Part shown: positions 6,082 through 14,215 of the stretch, piece by piece
Layout of the letters: the number at the start of each line of letters is the position of its first letter
Numbering within the stretch: position 1 is the stretch's first letter
From: Bacteroidales bacterium
Lineage (GTDB): Bacteria; Bacteroidota; Bacteroidia; Bacteroidales; UBA932
Assembly (NCBI GenBank): GCA_017527625.1
Contig: JAFXPV010000028.1
Coordinates: forward strand, 1 to 20,095
Direction: 5' to 3'
Length of the DNA stretch: 20,095 bases
Notes under the pieces: model-generated
The model's database searches: none
Seen by the model: only the letters and a program-made list of their open reading frames with translations
Told to the model about the DNA's origin: nothing
Made by a program: the position numbers and the translations under genes

Positions 6082-8601
6082 CTAGCCGCACTTTGAATAG
6101 CCGCAGTCCTGGCACACCAGACAGCCCTCCTGGTAGACGAGGTTGCTGCCGCCGCAGGTCGGACACTTCTTGCCGCTCTCGTCGCGGGTGCCGTCGGGGA
6201 TATACCTCTTCAGCGCGCGCTCCACGCCGTTCTTCCAGGTGTTGATGCTCTCGCTGTCGAGCTCCAGCCCGTGCACGAGGTTCAGCACGTCCACCACCGG
6301 CATACCGTTGCGCAGCACGCCGGAGATGAGCTTGGCGTAGTTCCAGTACTCCTTGTTGAACATATGGGAGATGCCGCCCACCACGTTCGGGTAGCCGTAG
6401 GTGTCCACATAGTGGAAATCGTAGCGGCTCTTGCCGGTGGCCGGATTCTTCTCCTTCACGATCCAGCCGTGCTCGATGGACTGAGGCACGGTGCGCGTCT
6501 CCTCGTCGAGGATACCCGTGAAGATCTCGTAGGGCTGCCCGTTGAACATACCCACGAAGGCGATCCACTGCTGCTTGCCGTTGCGGAAGCGCACCACGTC
6601 GGCCTCGAGACTGACGGGACGCTTGCGCGGGCGGGCCTGCGCCTCTTCCTTCTTCTTCATCGAGATCAGGATGTCGTTGCGGGAGCCCTCGCGGTAGACT
6701 GTCATACCCTTGCAGCCGCACTCCCAGGCGGTGCGGTACACCTCGTCCACCACCTCCTCGGTAGTCTCCTCAGGCAGATTGACCGTCACGCTGATGGAGT
6801 GGTCCACCCATTTCTGGATGGCGCCCTGCATACGGACCTTGGCCACCCAGTCGATGTCGCCCGCCGAAGCCTTGTGGTAAGGCGAGGTGGCCATCAGCGC
6901 GTCCAGCTGGTCGGTGTCCATAGCCCTGACTGCCTCCTCGGTGTAGCCGTTGATGCAGGCCCAGGTGAGGAACTTGTGGTGGAACACGAAATACTCCTCG
7001 AAGCAGTCGCCGACCTCGTCGCGGTACGACACCTTGACGTTCTTGTCGTTGGGATTGACTTTCTTGCGGCGTTTGTAGAAGGCCCTGAACACCGGCTCGA
7101 TGCCCGACGTGGTCTGGGTCATCAGGCTGGTGGTGCCGGTCGGAGCGATGGTCAGCATCGAGATGTTGCGGCGGCCGACTGCCACCATCTTTTCGTACAG
7201 GGCAGCATCGGCCTTCTTGATGCGCAGGATCATCGGATTCTCCTTCTCCCTTTCGGCGTCGTAGATGGGGAAGGCGCCTCGCTCTTCGGCCATCTCGACA
7301 GACGAACGGTAGGACTCGACGGCCAGCGTCTTCTGCACATTGACGGCGAAGTCGATGGCCTCGTCGGTGCCGTAGCGCAGGCCCAGGGCTGCGAGCATAT
7401 CACCCTCGGCGGTGATGCCGAGGCCGGTGCGCCGTCCGCCCAGCGATTTGTCGCGGATCTTGCGCCACAGGTCGTACTCCGTCCTCTTGACGCTGTCGTC
7501 CTCGGGGTCGCTCTCGATCTTGGCCAGGATGCTGTCGATCTTCTCCATCTCGAGGTCGATGAGGTCGTCCATCAGCCGCATCGCCTTGCGCACGTGGGCC
7601 TTGAACAGCTCGAAGTCGAAATATGCCTCGGGGGTGAAAGGATTTACGACGTATGAATAGAGGTTGATGGCGATCAGACGGCAAGAGTCATAGGGGCAGA
7701 GCGGAATCTCGCCGCAGGGGTTGGTGCTGACGGTGCGGTAGCCCAGGTCGGCATAGCAGTCGGCCACGGACTCGCGCAGGACGGTGTCCCAGAACAGCAC
7801 GCCCGGCTCGGCGGCCTTCCAGGCGTTGTGGATGATCTTCTTCCACAGCGCGGCGGCATCTATCTCCTTTTCCACCTGCGGGTGCGAAGAGTTGATGGGG
7901 AACTGCTGCACGTATGGAGTGCCGTTCATCGCGGCACGCATAAATTCGTCGTCCACCTTCACCGACACGTTGGCTCCGGTGACCTTGCCCTGCTCCATCT
8001 TGGCGTCGATGAAGCGGCCGGCGTCGGGATGCTTGATGGCGATGGTGAGCATCAGCGCTCCTCGGCGGCCGTCCTGGGCCACCTCGCGGGTCGAATTGGA
8101 GTAGCGCTCCATAAACGGCACCACGCCGGTCGAAGTCAGCGCGCTGTTCAGCACCGGAGTGCCGGTGGGGCGCAGATGCGACAGGTCGTGGCCCACACCG
8201 CCGCGACGCTTCATCAGCTGCACCTGCTCCTCGTCGATCATCAGGATGCCGCCGTACGAGTCGGCAGGATTGTCGTGGCCGATGACGAAGCAGTTCGACA
8301 GCGAAACCACCTGGTTGGTGTTGCCGATGCCGCTCATCGGGCCGCCCTGCGGGATGACGAACTTGAAGTCCTTCAGCAGCTCGTATATCTCGTCTTCACT
8401 CAGGCCGTTGGGGTAGCAGTCCTCGATGCGCGCGAACTCGCGGGCGATGCGGCGGTGCATCATATCGGGGTTCAGCTCGTAGATTTTGCCCTCAGAATCC
8501 TTGAGGGCATACTTGCTCACCCACACCGAAGCCGACAGCTCGTCACCGCGGAAATAGTCCTTCGACGAAGCCAGCGCCTCGTCAAAACTGTATGTCTTCA
8601 T
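6082..8601 (-). CDS. nrdJ: Adenosylcobalamin-dependent (class II) ribonucleotide reductase
   Basis: Reduces ribonucleotides to deoxyribonucleotides using adenosylcobalamin, independently of oxygen. The 839-residue product begins MKTYSFDEALASS; the frame extends eight codons further to an ATG at 8625, but the residue after MK aligns with the start I expect for Bacteroidetes homologues. Key features are Cys104 in SNCFVIG (redox cysteine), STNPCGEIP (292-300, thiyl-radical cysteine and catalytic glutamate), and APTGTTS near 486-492. A C-terminal zinc-ribbon-like tail CPTCGG...CLVCQDCGYSKC (813-838) supplies the regenerating cysteines typical of this subgroup. No N-terminal ATP-cone is seen. ispE follows after three bases. 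The 82 bases upstream, after the aroD-aroA stop, hold no convincing promoter, terminator or cobalamin riboswitch. Confidence 0.96.
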   Translation of the reverse strand: MKTYSFDEALASSKDYFRGDELSASVWVSKYALKDSEGKIYELNPDMMHRRIAREFARIEDCYPNGLSEDEIYELLKDFKFVIPQGGPMSGIGNTNQVVSLSNCFVIGHDNPADSYGGILMIDEEQVQLMKRRGGVGHDLSHLRPTGTPVLNSALTSTGVVPFMERYSNSTREVAQDGRRGALMLTIAIKHPDAGRFIDAKMEQGKVTGANVSVKVDDEFMRAAMNGTPYVQQFPINSSHPQVEKEIDAAALWKKIIHNAWKAAEPGVLFWDTVLRESVADCYADLGYRTVSTNPCGEIPLCPYDSCRLIAINLYSYVVNPFTPEAYFDFELFKAHVRKAMRLMDDLIDLEMEKIDSILAKIESDPEDDSVKRTEYDLWRKIRDKSLGGRRTGLGITAEGDMLAALGLRYGTDEAIDFAVNVQKTLAVESYRSSVEMAEERGAFPIYDAEREKENPMILRIKKADAALYEKMVAVGRRNISMLTIAPTGTTSLMTQTTSGIEPVFRAFYKRRKKVNPNDKNVKVSYRDEVGDCFEEYFVFHHKFLTWACINGYTEEAVRAMDTDQLDALMATSPYHKASAGDIDWVAKVRMQGAIQKWVDHSISVTVNLPEETTEEVVDEVYRTAWECGCKGMTVYREGSRNDILISMKKKEEAQARPRKRPVSLEADVVRFRNGKQQWIAFVGMFNGQPYEIFTGILDEETRTVPQSIEHGWIVKEKNPATGKSRYDFHYVDTYGYPNVVGGISHMFNKEYWNYAKLISGVLRNGMPVVDVLNLVHGLELDSESINTWKNGVERALKRYIPDGTRDESGKKCPTCGGSNLVYQEGCLVCQDCGYSKCG

Positions 8602-8683
8602 TTTAGTGATTATTCTTTGCCGCAAGTTACTTCAGAAAAGACCAGCAAGCACAAAATTGCCTTCTTATTTTGTAAACAAGAAA

Positions 8684-10630
8684 CTAACAGCGGAAGCCGG
8701 GCCAGGTCTTTTCGACTGAGGTGATGTCAACTATCTCGACCTCCTCCTCGCTGATGAGGCCGGCGGCGGACAGCGCCATAGCCAGCAGCAGGTCGCCGTA
8801 GCAGTGCACCCGGCCCCCGCGCAGCCGGTTGTCGAAGCTGCCGGTGATTTCCATAGTGTCGCCGTCGACGGTTATGGCCGCGCCGAGGTTGATGAACTGC
8901 GTCACGAAATTGCGCAGCCGCTCGGCATCCCGGCCGTTCAGCCGCCTGATGCCTCTCAGCACGCTGACCCCCTCGCTGCGCAGGGCCAGCATCAGCAGCG
9001 GGCCTATCAGGTCCGGCGTCTCCGCCAGGTCGTATTCGAAAGCGAAGGTCACGCTGCGCAGGGCCGAGAAATCGCCCTTGTTCTCCCCCGCCCTGTCGGT
9101 CATATAGTAGCCGATGTCGCCGCCCGAGCGGTCCATCAGGTCCAGCAGCACATAGCCGCCCTGGTCGGTGTCCAGCGGCAGCCGGCGCACCATACTCTCG
9201 CCGACAGTCACGCCTGCCACCAGCCACAGCGCCGCGCCGGTCCAGTCAGCCTCGATGCGGATGCGGCCCGGACGGATGCTCTGGCCGCCCTTGAAGGCCA
9301 CGTATATGTCCTCGCCGGAGAAATCCTCGCTGGAGAACGAATAGCCGAAGCGGTCCAGAATGTTCATCGTCATACGGATGTCCGGCACTCCCACGGCTTT
9401 GCGGATCACAAGCTTCGAAGGCCCCTCGAGCATCGGGAGCACGAACAGCAGGCCGTTCACAGCCCACCTGCGGCGGGTGCCGTCGATGGTATACTGGCCG
9501 CTTTCGAGGCGGCCGCTGACAGTCACCGGCAGCCGGCCCTGGGTGAAGGCCAGCGAGGCTCCGTGCCTCAGCAGCGGAGTGCAGCAGCCCGCGAAGCTCT
9601 TCTTCAGCAGCGACTTCTCGCCAGTCACCGTCACCGGCTCGCGGCTCAGCGTGGCCAGTGCTATGCAGATATCCGCCACCAGCAGGCTCTCCCCGGCATT
9701 CAGCACTCCGCCCGCCACCTTCAGGCCTTCGGCGGCAATGTCCTTCTGCACGCCCTTCACCGTGATGGTCTTGGACTTCTTGTTGAAATGCACCTCGGCG
9801 AACAGCTGCCGGGCCACATTCATCGCGGCAGTTATGTCCCGCGAAAGATTCACCTGGCGGATGCGGCTCTCCCCCGTGCAGAGGGCGGCTGCGAGGACAG
9901 CCCTCACCGCATAGCCGTCCGAGCAGGGCGCCTTCACGTCGCCCACGAACTTCTTCTGCTCGGGCTCCAGGATGTCGAAGACCGTCGGCTCGCCCTCGCT
10001 CACGAGACGGCTCTGGCGCGGCGCCACGTAGTACATCGGGCAGCCCTTGCCCACCGCCTCGATCCTCGACAGGCGGCCGTAGGTGCCCATCGCGAAGGCC
10101 ACGAGTTTTTCCGGCGGGAAGAAATCGTAGAGCGCCAGCACCCCTGCGGCCTCCTCGGGGTGGCGGGCCGTCGTGGCTATCTTCACTATGTCGGCCCCGA
10201 GCGCAAAGCAACGCGCCGCCACGGCCTTCAGCTCCGACAGCGGCTGCACGCCGTAGTAGTTATGGTATGAGACGATAAGTCCGCAATGGTAGTTCAGAGC
10301 CAGGGTTATCAGCCAGTCCCTCTCCTTGTCAGGAAAGTCCAGCCCGATGTCGACGTATGCCGCCCCGGACATTATGGCCACCGAGAGCAGATGCACTCCC
10401 AGCGACAGTTCCCTCGCCATCGTCTCTTCATCTTCTTCGTCTTCAGGAAGGCGGAAGGTCGCGATGCTGTCCAGCCCCTTCGTCTGCCGGAAATAGGCCT
10501 TCACCTCCTCCTCGTCGAAGTCCAGCAGGTCCAGCCGCAGCTCCACGAGGTCCTTTTTCTGCAGGAACTTGCGGTAGGAGATGCAATAGGCCGGCTCTAC
10601 GTCCGAAAGACTGTGGCAATAGGTCAACAT
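8684..10630 (-). CDS. AroD-AroA fusion: type I 3-dehydroquinate dehydratase plus divergent EPSP-synthase-like domain
   Basis: A 648-residue two-domain shikimate-pathway protein. Residues 1-225 are a type I 3-dehydroquinate dehydratase with ELRLD (Glu30, Arg32), SYHNY (His123), VKIATTA (Schiff-base Lys150), MGTYGRLSR (Arg189) and APRQ (Gln206), all expected catalytic positions. Residues from about 230 have the EPSP synthase layout: APCSDGYAVRA, VNGLLFVLP, EADWTGAALW, ETPDLIGPLLMLAL and EKTWPGF. However, the usual PxSKS lysine is Asp (SDGY), the NAGTAMR motif reads NAGESLL, the SSQ of the phosphoshikimate site reads RRRW, and DHRMA reads GDLLLA. Asp540 and Lys641 remain. So dehydratase activity is likely, EPSP synthase activity doubtful. 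It begins 16 bases after aroB, almost certainly in the same operon. Confidence 0.9.
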   Translation of the reverse strand: MLTYCHSLSDVEPAYCISYRKFLQKKDLVELRLDLLDFDEEEVKAYFRQTKGLDSIATFRLPEDEEDEETMARELSLGVHLLSVAIMSGAAYVDIGLDFPDKERDWLITLALNYHCGLIVSYHNYYGVQPLSELKAVAARCFALGADIVKIATTARHPEEAAGVLALYDFFPPEKLVAFAMGTYGRLSRIEAVGKGCPMYYVAPRQSRLVSEGEPTVFDILEPEQKKFVGDVKAPCSDGYAVRAVLAAALCTGESRIRQVNLSRDITAAMNVARQLFAEVHFNKKSKTITVKGVQKDIAAEGLKVAGGVLNAGESLLVADICIALATLSREPVTVTGEKSLLKKSFAGCCTPLLRHGASLAFTQGRLPVTVSGRLESGQYTIDGTRRRWAVNGLLFVLPMLEGPSKLVIRKAVGVPDIRMTMNILDRFGYSFSSEDFSGEDIYVAFKGGQSIRPGRIRIEADWTGAALWLVAGVTVGESMVRRLPLDTDQGGYVLLDLMDRSGGDIGYYMTDRAGENKGDFSALRSVTFAFEYDLAETPDLIGPLLMLALRSEGVSVLRGIRRLNGRDAERLRNFVTQFINLGAAITVDGDTMEITGSFDNRLRGGRVHCYGDLLLAMALSAAGLISEEEVEIVDITSVEKTWPGFRC

Positions 10631-10646
10631 TGCTGAGGTGGGGGGT

Positions 10647-11666
10647 CTATGCTCCGGCGGGAAGCACCAGCTGGCGGAGACGATCGATGTCGAGGTGCAT
10701 TATGTCGGCGGAACCTATCTTGGTCGGGATCACGAAATCGAAGGTGGTGGCGGTCTGCTTCTTTTCCTTGCTGACAGCGTCCATCAGGGTGCGCATATCG
10801 ATGTCGGTCTGCGTCGGCAGCCCTATTGCGGCGAAATCAGCGATGAGGGTCTCGGTCACCTTATGGTTCGTCTTGCCGAGCTCCTCCCCTACGCGCGAGG
10901 CTATGACGGTGCCGATGCTGACCGCATTGCCGTGCGAGATGGGCGTCGGCGAGCATTTCTCAATCGCGTGGGCGAAAGTGTGGCCGAGGTTCAGCACCCT
11001 GCGCGGTCCGTGCTCGTGGTAGTCCTTCTCCACGATCTTGCATTTATATCTCACGGTGCGCATTATCAGGTATTCCAGATCCTCCTTGGTGTCGTAGTCC
11101 ATCAGGTGGTTCTCCTTGAAATAAGCCACCGCCTTCTTGTAGAGCGTGCTGTCGCCGATGATGCCTATCTTCAGCATCTCCGCCGCGCCGCTGAGCATAT
11201 TCTTCTCGTCAAGAGTCTTGAGGAAGAGCGAGCAGACATAGACGAACTGCGGCTTGTTGAAGAGGCCGACGACATTCCTGTAGCCCGCATTGTTGATGCC
11301 GGTCTTGCCGCCGATGGCAGCGTCCACCTGGGCCAGCAGGGTCGTGGGGATCAGGGCGTACTTCACGCCGCGCTTGTAGATGGCCGCCACGAAGCTGGTG
11401 ATGTCGGTGACGATGCCGCCGCCGATGCCCAGGATTATGCAGTCGCGGTCCGCCCCCATCTTCATAAACTGGTCGATCACGGACTGCACCGTCGCGAGGT
11501 TCTTGTTCTCCTCGGTGGCGTCTATGAAGACCTTCTGGAAAGGGAATGACGAGCCGTAGAGCTTCTCCACCTGCCTGTCGATGATGACAAACACCTTCTT
11601 GTCCTGAAGGAGCGAACGGAGCTCTTCGGTGCTGCTGCGGAAATATATCTTGTCGAGAAAGGCCAT
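10647..11666 (-). CDS. aroB: 3-dehydroquinate synthase
   Basis: Converts DAHP to 3-dehydroquinate, the substrate of the AroD domain encoded immediately downstream. The NAD-binding GIGGGIVTD (80-88), IPTTLLAQVDAAIGGKTGIN, and the zinc ligands Glu163 (SGAAEMLKIG), His229 (LNLGHTFAHA) and His245 (ISHGNAVS) are all present. The frame extends upstream to a TTG at 11684, but a strong promoter box ends at 11686 and would start transcription near 11680. The TTG is therefore excluded and the ATG at 11666 (MAFLDKIYF, 339 residues) is chosen. The promoter lies at the very end of the preceding protease gene. Confidence 0.97.
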   Translation of the reverse strand: MAFLDKIYFRSSTEELRSLLQDKKVFVIIDRQVEKLYGSSFPFQKVFIDATEENKNLATVQSVIDQFMKMGADRDCIILGIGGGIVTDITSFVAAIYKRGVKYALIPTTLLAQVDAAIGGKTGINNAGYRNVVGLFNKPQFVYVCSLFLKTLDEKNMLSGAAEMLKIGIIGDSTLYKKAVAYFKENHLMDYDTKEDLEYLIMRTVRYKCKIVEKDYHEHGPRRVLNLGHTFAHAIEKCSPTPISHGNAVSIGTVIASRVGEELGKTNHKVTETLIADFAAIGLPTQTDIDMRTLMDAVSKEKKQTATTFDFVIPTKIGSADIMHLDIDRLRQLVLPAGA

Positions 11667-11685
11667 CTTCTGACTGCTATTCAAT

Positions 11686-11715
11686 CAAAGATAGGCAATT
11701 ATTTCCAATTGTCAA
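11686..11715 (-). promoter_or_regulatory. Bacteroidetes-type promoter of aroB, overlapping the protease gene end
   Basis: On the minus strand TATCTTTG (11693-11686) is preceded at exactly 19 bases by TTG (11715-11713). The -33 element lies inside the last codons of the S41 protease gene. The expected start near 11680 gives a leader of about 14 bases to the ATG at 11666. It makes aroB and the aroD-aroA gene independently expressible from the protease. Confidence 0.8.
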
Positions 11716-13318
11716 GGCATTCCGACAACTGGTCGTCATACTTCAGGCTGACTGCCGGCCCGGCGGGGTAAAAGTAGTAGCGCACAGCCACTTCGTTCTC
11801 CAACAGAGGCAGGATTTCGTCCTTCTTGCTGCGCAGCACATCTGCCTTATCCATCTGCATCTTCGCCGTCAGGGCGTCGATCTCATCCTTGAAGGCGTCG
11901 TACATTCCGTCGGCCTCCGCCACCCTCTTGAGTTGCTCGATCTGGGCCTGCATTCCGCTGCGGTAGTCGAACTCCTGCTCGCAGGCGTAGCTGATGAAGT
12001 CCTCGAACTCAGCGTCGCTGAGGCGGAAGCTCTCCACCGGGGCGATGGTTGCGTGCTCCGTGCGGTATTTCACGGCATAGTCGTCGATGATGCCGTTGAG
12101 CACCAGCGAGACTGTCGGGCGGCTGTACATATGGCTCTCCACCTTGATGTCGGGGGTGATTCCGCCGCCGTCCTTCACGATGCGGCCGTTCTTGGTGCGG
12201 AACTCGCGGGTCAGCGAGTCGGGGATGGCGCCCACGCTGCCGTCCGCATTGCGGTGGCTGTAGTCGATGGCCTGCACGCAGCGGCCGGACGGGGTGTAGT
12301 ACTTGCCGGTCGTGATTTTCACAGTGCCGTTGTATGCAGTGGGAAGGATGGTCTGGATGAGGCCCTTGCCGTAGGTCTTGGCGCCTGCGATGACGCCGCG
12401 GTCAAGATCCTGGATGGCGCCGGCCACAATCTCGGAAGCCGAGGCCGAGCCGCTGTCCACCATTATCATCAGAGGGATGAGGGTATCCACCGGCGCCTCC
12501 TTGGTGTAGTACTCCTGGTTCTGCGCCGCCATACGGCCCTTAGACGACACCACCATAGTGCCCCTCGGGACGAAGATGGACAGGATCTCGATGGCCTCCT
12601 CCATCAGTCCGCCGCCGTTGCCGCGCAGGTCTAACACCAGCCTCCTGGCACCCTTCGCCTTGAGGTCCTGCACAATCTGCCGGAGCTCGTCGCTCACGCC
12701 CCGGGTGAAGCCCGAAGTCAGGATGTAGCCGATAGAGTCGCGGATCATACCGCTGTACTCCACGTCCGAACGATGGATAGTCTCGCGCGTCACCACCACG
12801 TCGATGGTGTCCTTCGTGGCGCCCCTGACGACCTTGAAGCGCACGTCCGTGTTGGGCTGACCCTTCATCCTGCCGGAGCTCTGCTCCGAAGTTTCGTCAT
12901 ACACCGGAATGCCGTCAATCTCGATGATGGTGTCCCCCGGCACCAGCCCCGCCTTGTCGATAGGGCTGCCGGGATACGGCTCGTTGATCACCACGCCACC
13001 TCCCACACGCTTGCGGATTACCGCCCCCACACCGCCGTACATACCGGTAGTCATCATCTGCACATTCTCGTCCTGCTCCTCAGGATAATAGACAGTATAC
13101 GGATCGATATACCCCAGCATCGCATCAATGCCGGCCCTCATCATCTTCGAATACTCCAGCGAATCGACATAACTGCGCGCCAGATTGCGAAGTATAGAAT
13201 TCTGTATCTCAAGGCTCTGTCCGAGCGTAAAATCCTGCGACTGCCCCCACGCCGTCACCGACAGCGCCAGCACAAAAATCAACGAAATGGCTCTTTTCTT
13301 CATCTTCTTCTTCAACAT
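11699..13318 (-). CDS. S41-family C-terminal processing peptidase with PDZ domain
   Basis: A 539-residue exported serine protease of the CtpA/Prc group. A basic N-terminus (MLKKKMKKR) and hydrophobic core ISLIFVLALSVTAWG ending near Gln26 form a signal peptide, so it acts in the periplasm. After a helical region comes a PDZ domain (about 92-180; GVGAVI, GSPIDKAGLVPGDTIIEIDG). The peptidase domain includes LDLRGNGGG, VDSGSASASEIVAGA and AKTYGKGLIQT. By the 25- and 4-residue spacings known for Prc and CtpB, Ser293, Lys318 and Gln322 are the probable catalytic set. A long helical C-terminal extension (about 420-520) follows. The ATG at 13303 (MKKRAIS) is an alternative start. A promoter box lies at 13335-13342. 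Confidence 0.94.
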   Translation of the reverse strand: MLKKKMKKRAISLIFVLALSVTAWGQSQDFTLGQSLEIQNSILRNLARSYVDSLEYSKMMRAGIDAMLGYIDPYTVYYPEEQDENVQMMTTGMYGGVGAVIRKRVGGGVVINEPYPGSPIDKAGLVPGDTIIEIDGIPVYDETSEQSSGRMKGQPNTDVRFKVVRGATKDTIDVVVTRETIHRSDVEYSGMIRDSIGYILTSGFTRGVSDELRQIVQDLKAKGARRLVLDLRGNGGGLMEEAIEILSIFVPRGTMVVSSKGRMAAQNQEYYTKEAPVDTLIPLMIMVDSGSASASEIVAGAIQDLDRGVIAGAKTYGKGLIQTILPTAYNGTVKITTGKYYTPSGRCVQAIDYSHRNADGSVGAIPDSLTREFRTKNGRIVKDGGGITPDIKVESHMYSRPTVSLVLNGIIDDYAVKYRTEHATIAPVESFRLSDAEFEDFISYACEQEFDYRSGMQAQIEQLKRVAEADGMYDAFKDEIDALTAKMQMDKADVLRSKKDEILPLLENEVAVRYYFYPAGPAVSLKYDDQLSECLDNWK

Positions 13319-13334
13319 AAATAATCGTGTCGCA

Positions 13335-13342
13335 CAAAAATA
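13335..13342 (-). promoter_or_regulatory. -7 box of the S41 protease promoter
   Basis: TATTTTTG on the minus strand matches TAnnTTTG, with an imperfect -33 TCTG (13364-13361) 18 bases upstream. The predicted start is near 13329, about 11 bases before the ATG at 13318. Confidence 0.55.
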
Positions 13343-13412
13343 CTAAAAATACTTGTTTTTCAGACTTGCTAATCACGCGCGACACGGTATTACAAATTTC
13401 AAAACTGATTCC

Positions 13413-13420
13413 TATCTTTG
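13413..13420 (+). promoter_or_regulatory. -7 box of the rdgB-recO promoter
   Basis: TATCTTTG is an exact TAnnTTTG match. Transcription would start near 13426, about 20 bases before the rdgB ATG at 13446. No good -33 TTG lies 19 bases upstream. It is back-to-back with the protease promoter. Confidence 0.6.
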
Positions 13421-13445
13421 GGAGCTATTAAATCCGCGAATTCTG

Positions 13446-14174
13446 ATGGACAGGAATAAGAGAACGCTGGTCTTTGCGACCGCAAACCGCAATAAACTCA
13501 TCGAGGCTGAAGGAGTGCTGGGAGAAGGCTTCAACATTGTGCTTCCGGCGGACCTGGGATATATGGACGACGTGCCAGAGACGCACCTGACGATCCGCGA
13601 AAACGGCATCGAGAAGGCGCAATTCATCTGGGACTTGTTCGGGCGCGACTGCTTCGCCGACGACACCGGGCTGGAGGTCGATGCTCTGAACGGCGCTCCC
13701 GGAGTCTTCTCGGCCCGCTATGCCGGTGAGCCGAAGAATCCCGTGGAGAACGTGAAGAAGCTGCTCCGCGAGCTGGAGGGCGTGCCCTTCGAGAAACGCA
13801 CCGCCCGCTTCCGCTGCGTCGTCGCCCTCTTCGAGAGCGAAGACGAGACATACGAAACAGCCGGCGCAGCCATTTCCACCAGAAAGAGCGGTGAAACTTC
13901 CACCCAGGCAGGTCTCGGGAAGGCCGGCAAGCTCACCGTCTTCGAGGGCATCTGCGAGGGGCACATCGCCCTCGAGCCGCAGGGCCAGCTCGGATTCGGC
14001 TACGACCCCGTCTTCATCCCCGAAGGAATGGAGAAAACGATGGCGATGCTCACCCTCGACGAGAAGAACGCCATCTCCCACCGCGGCAAGGCAATGGATA
14101 TGCTCGCCGCGCACCTGCGCCTCAGCACCGCGCATCAATCTCCGGACTCACCGGAACGCGCAGACGGCAACTAG
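13446..14174 (+). CDS. rdgB: RdgB/HAM1-family XTP/dITP diphosphatase
   Basis: Hydrolyses deaminated purine nucleoside triphosphates (dITP, XTP) to keep them out of DNA and RNA. Family motifs are TANRNKLIE (12-20), FADDTGLEVDALNGAPGVFSA (catalytic Asp72/Asp73), GFGYDPVFIPEG (183-194) and KNAISHRGKA. At 242 residues it is longer than the usual ~195-200: there is an extra Gly/Ser/Thr/Lys-rich segment at about residues 139-161 (nucleotides 13860-13928) in the place where most homologues have a short turn before F(E/T)G, and a polar 18-residue tail. The frame is open upstream, but the ATG at 13446 is chosen because it is downstream of the promoter box at 13413-13420. recO follows after 41 bases. 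Confidence 0.95.
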   Translation: MDRNKRTLVFATANRNKLIEAEGVLGEGFNIVLPADLGYMDDVPETHLTIRENGIEKAQFIWDLFGRDCFADDTGLEVDALNGAPGVFSARYAGEPKNPVENVKKLLRELEGVPFEKRTARFRCVVALFESEDETYETAGAAISTRKSGETSTQAGLGKAGKLTVFEGICEGHIALEPQGQLGFGYDPVFIPEGMEKTMAMLTLDEKNAISHRGKAMDMLAAHLRLSTAHQSPDSPERADGN

Positions 14175-14215
14175 TTCCCGCCGACGGTTGCCAATCCCAA
14201 TTAAGTCACTCACCA

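Noticed and set aside
8652..8680. Promoter for nrdJ
   Set aside because: On the minus strand only CAATTTTG resembles a -7 box, lacking the first T, and the TTG upstream is at a poor distance. Read-through from the aroB operon is equally likely.
8602..8683. Cobalamin riboswitch or NrdR box upstream of nrdJ
   Set aside because: The 82-base gap is too short for a cobalamin riboswitch, and no B12-box or paired NrdR-box-like sequences were seen.
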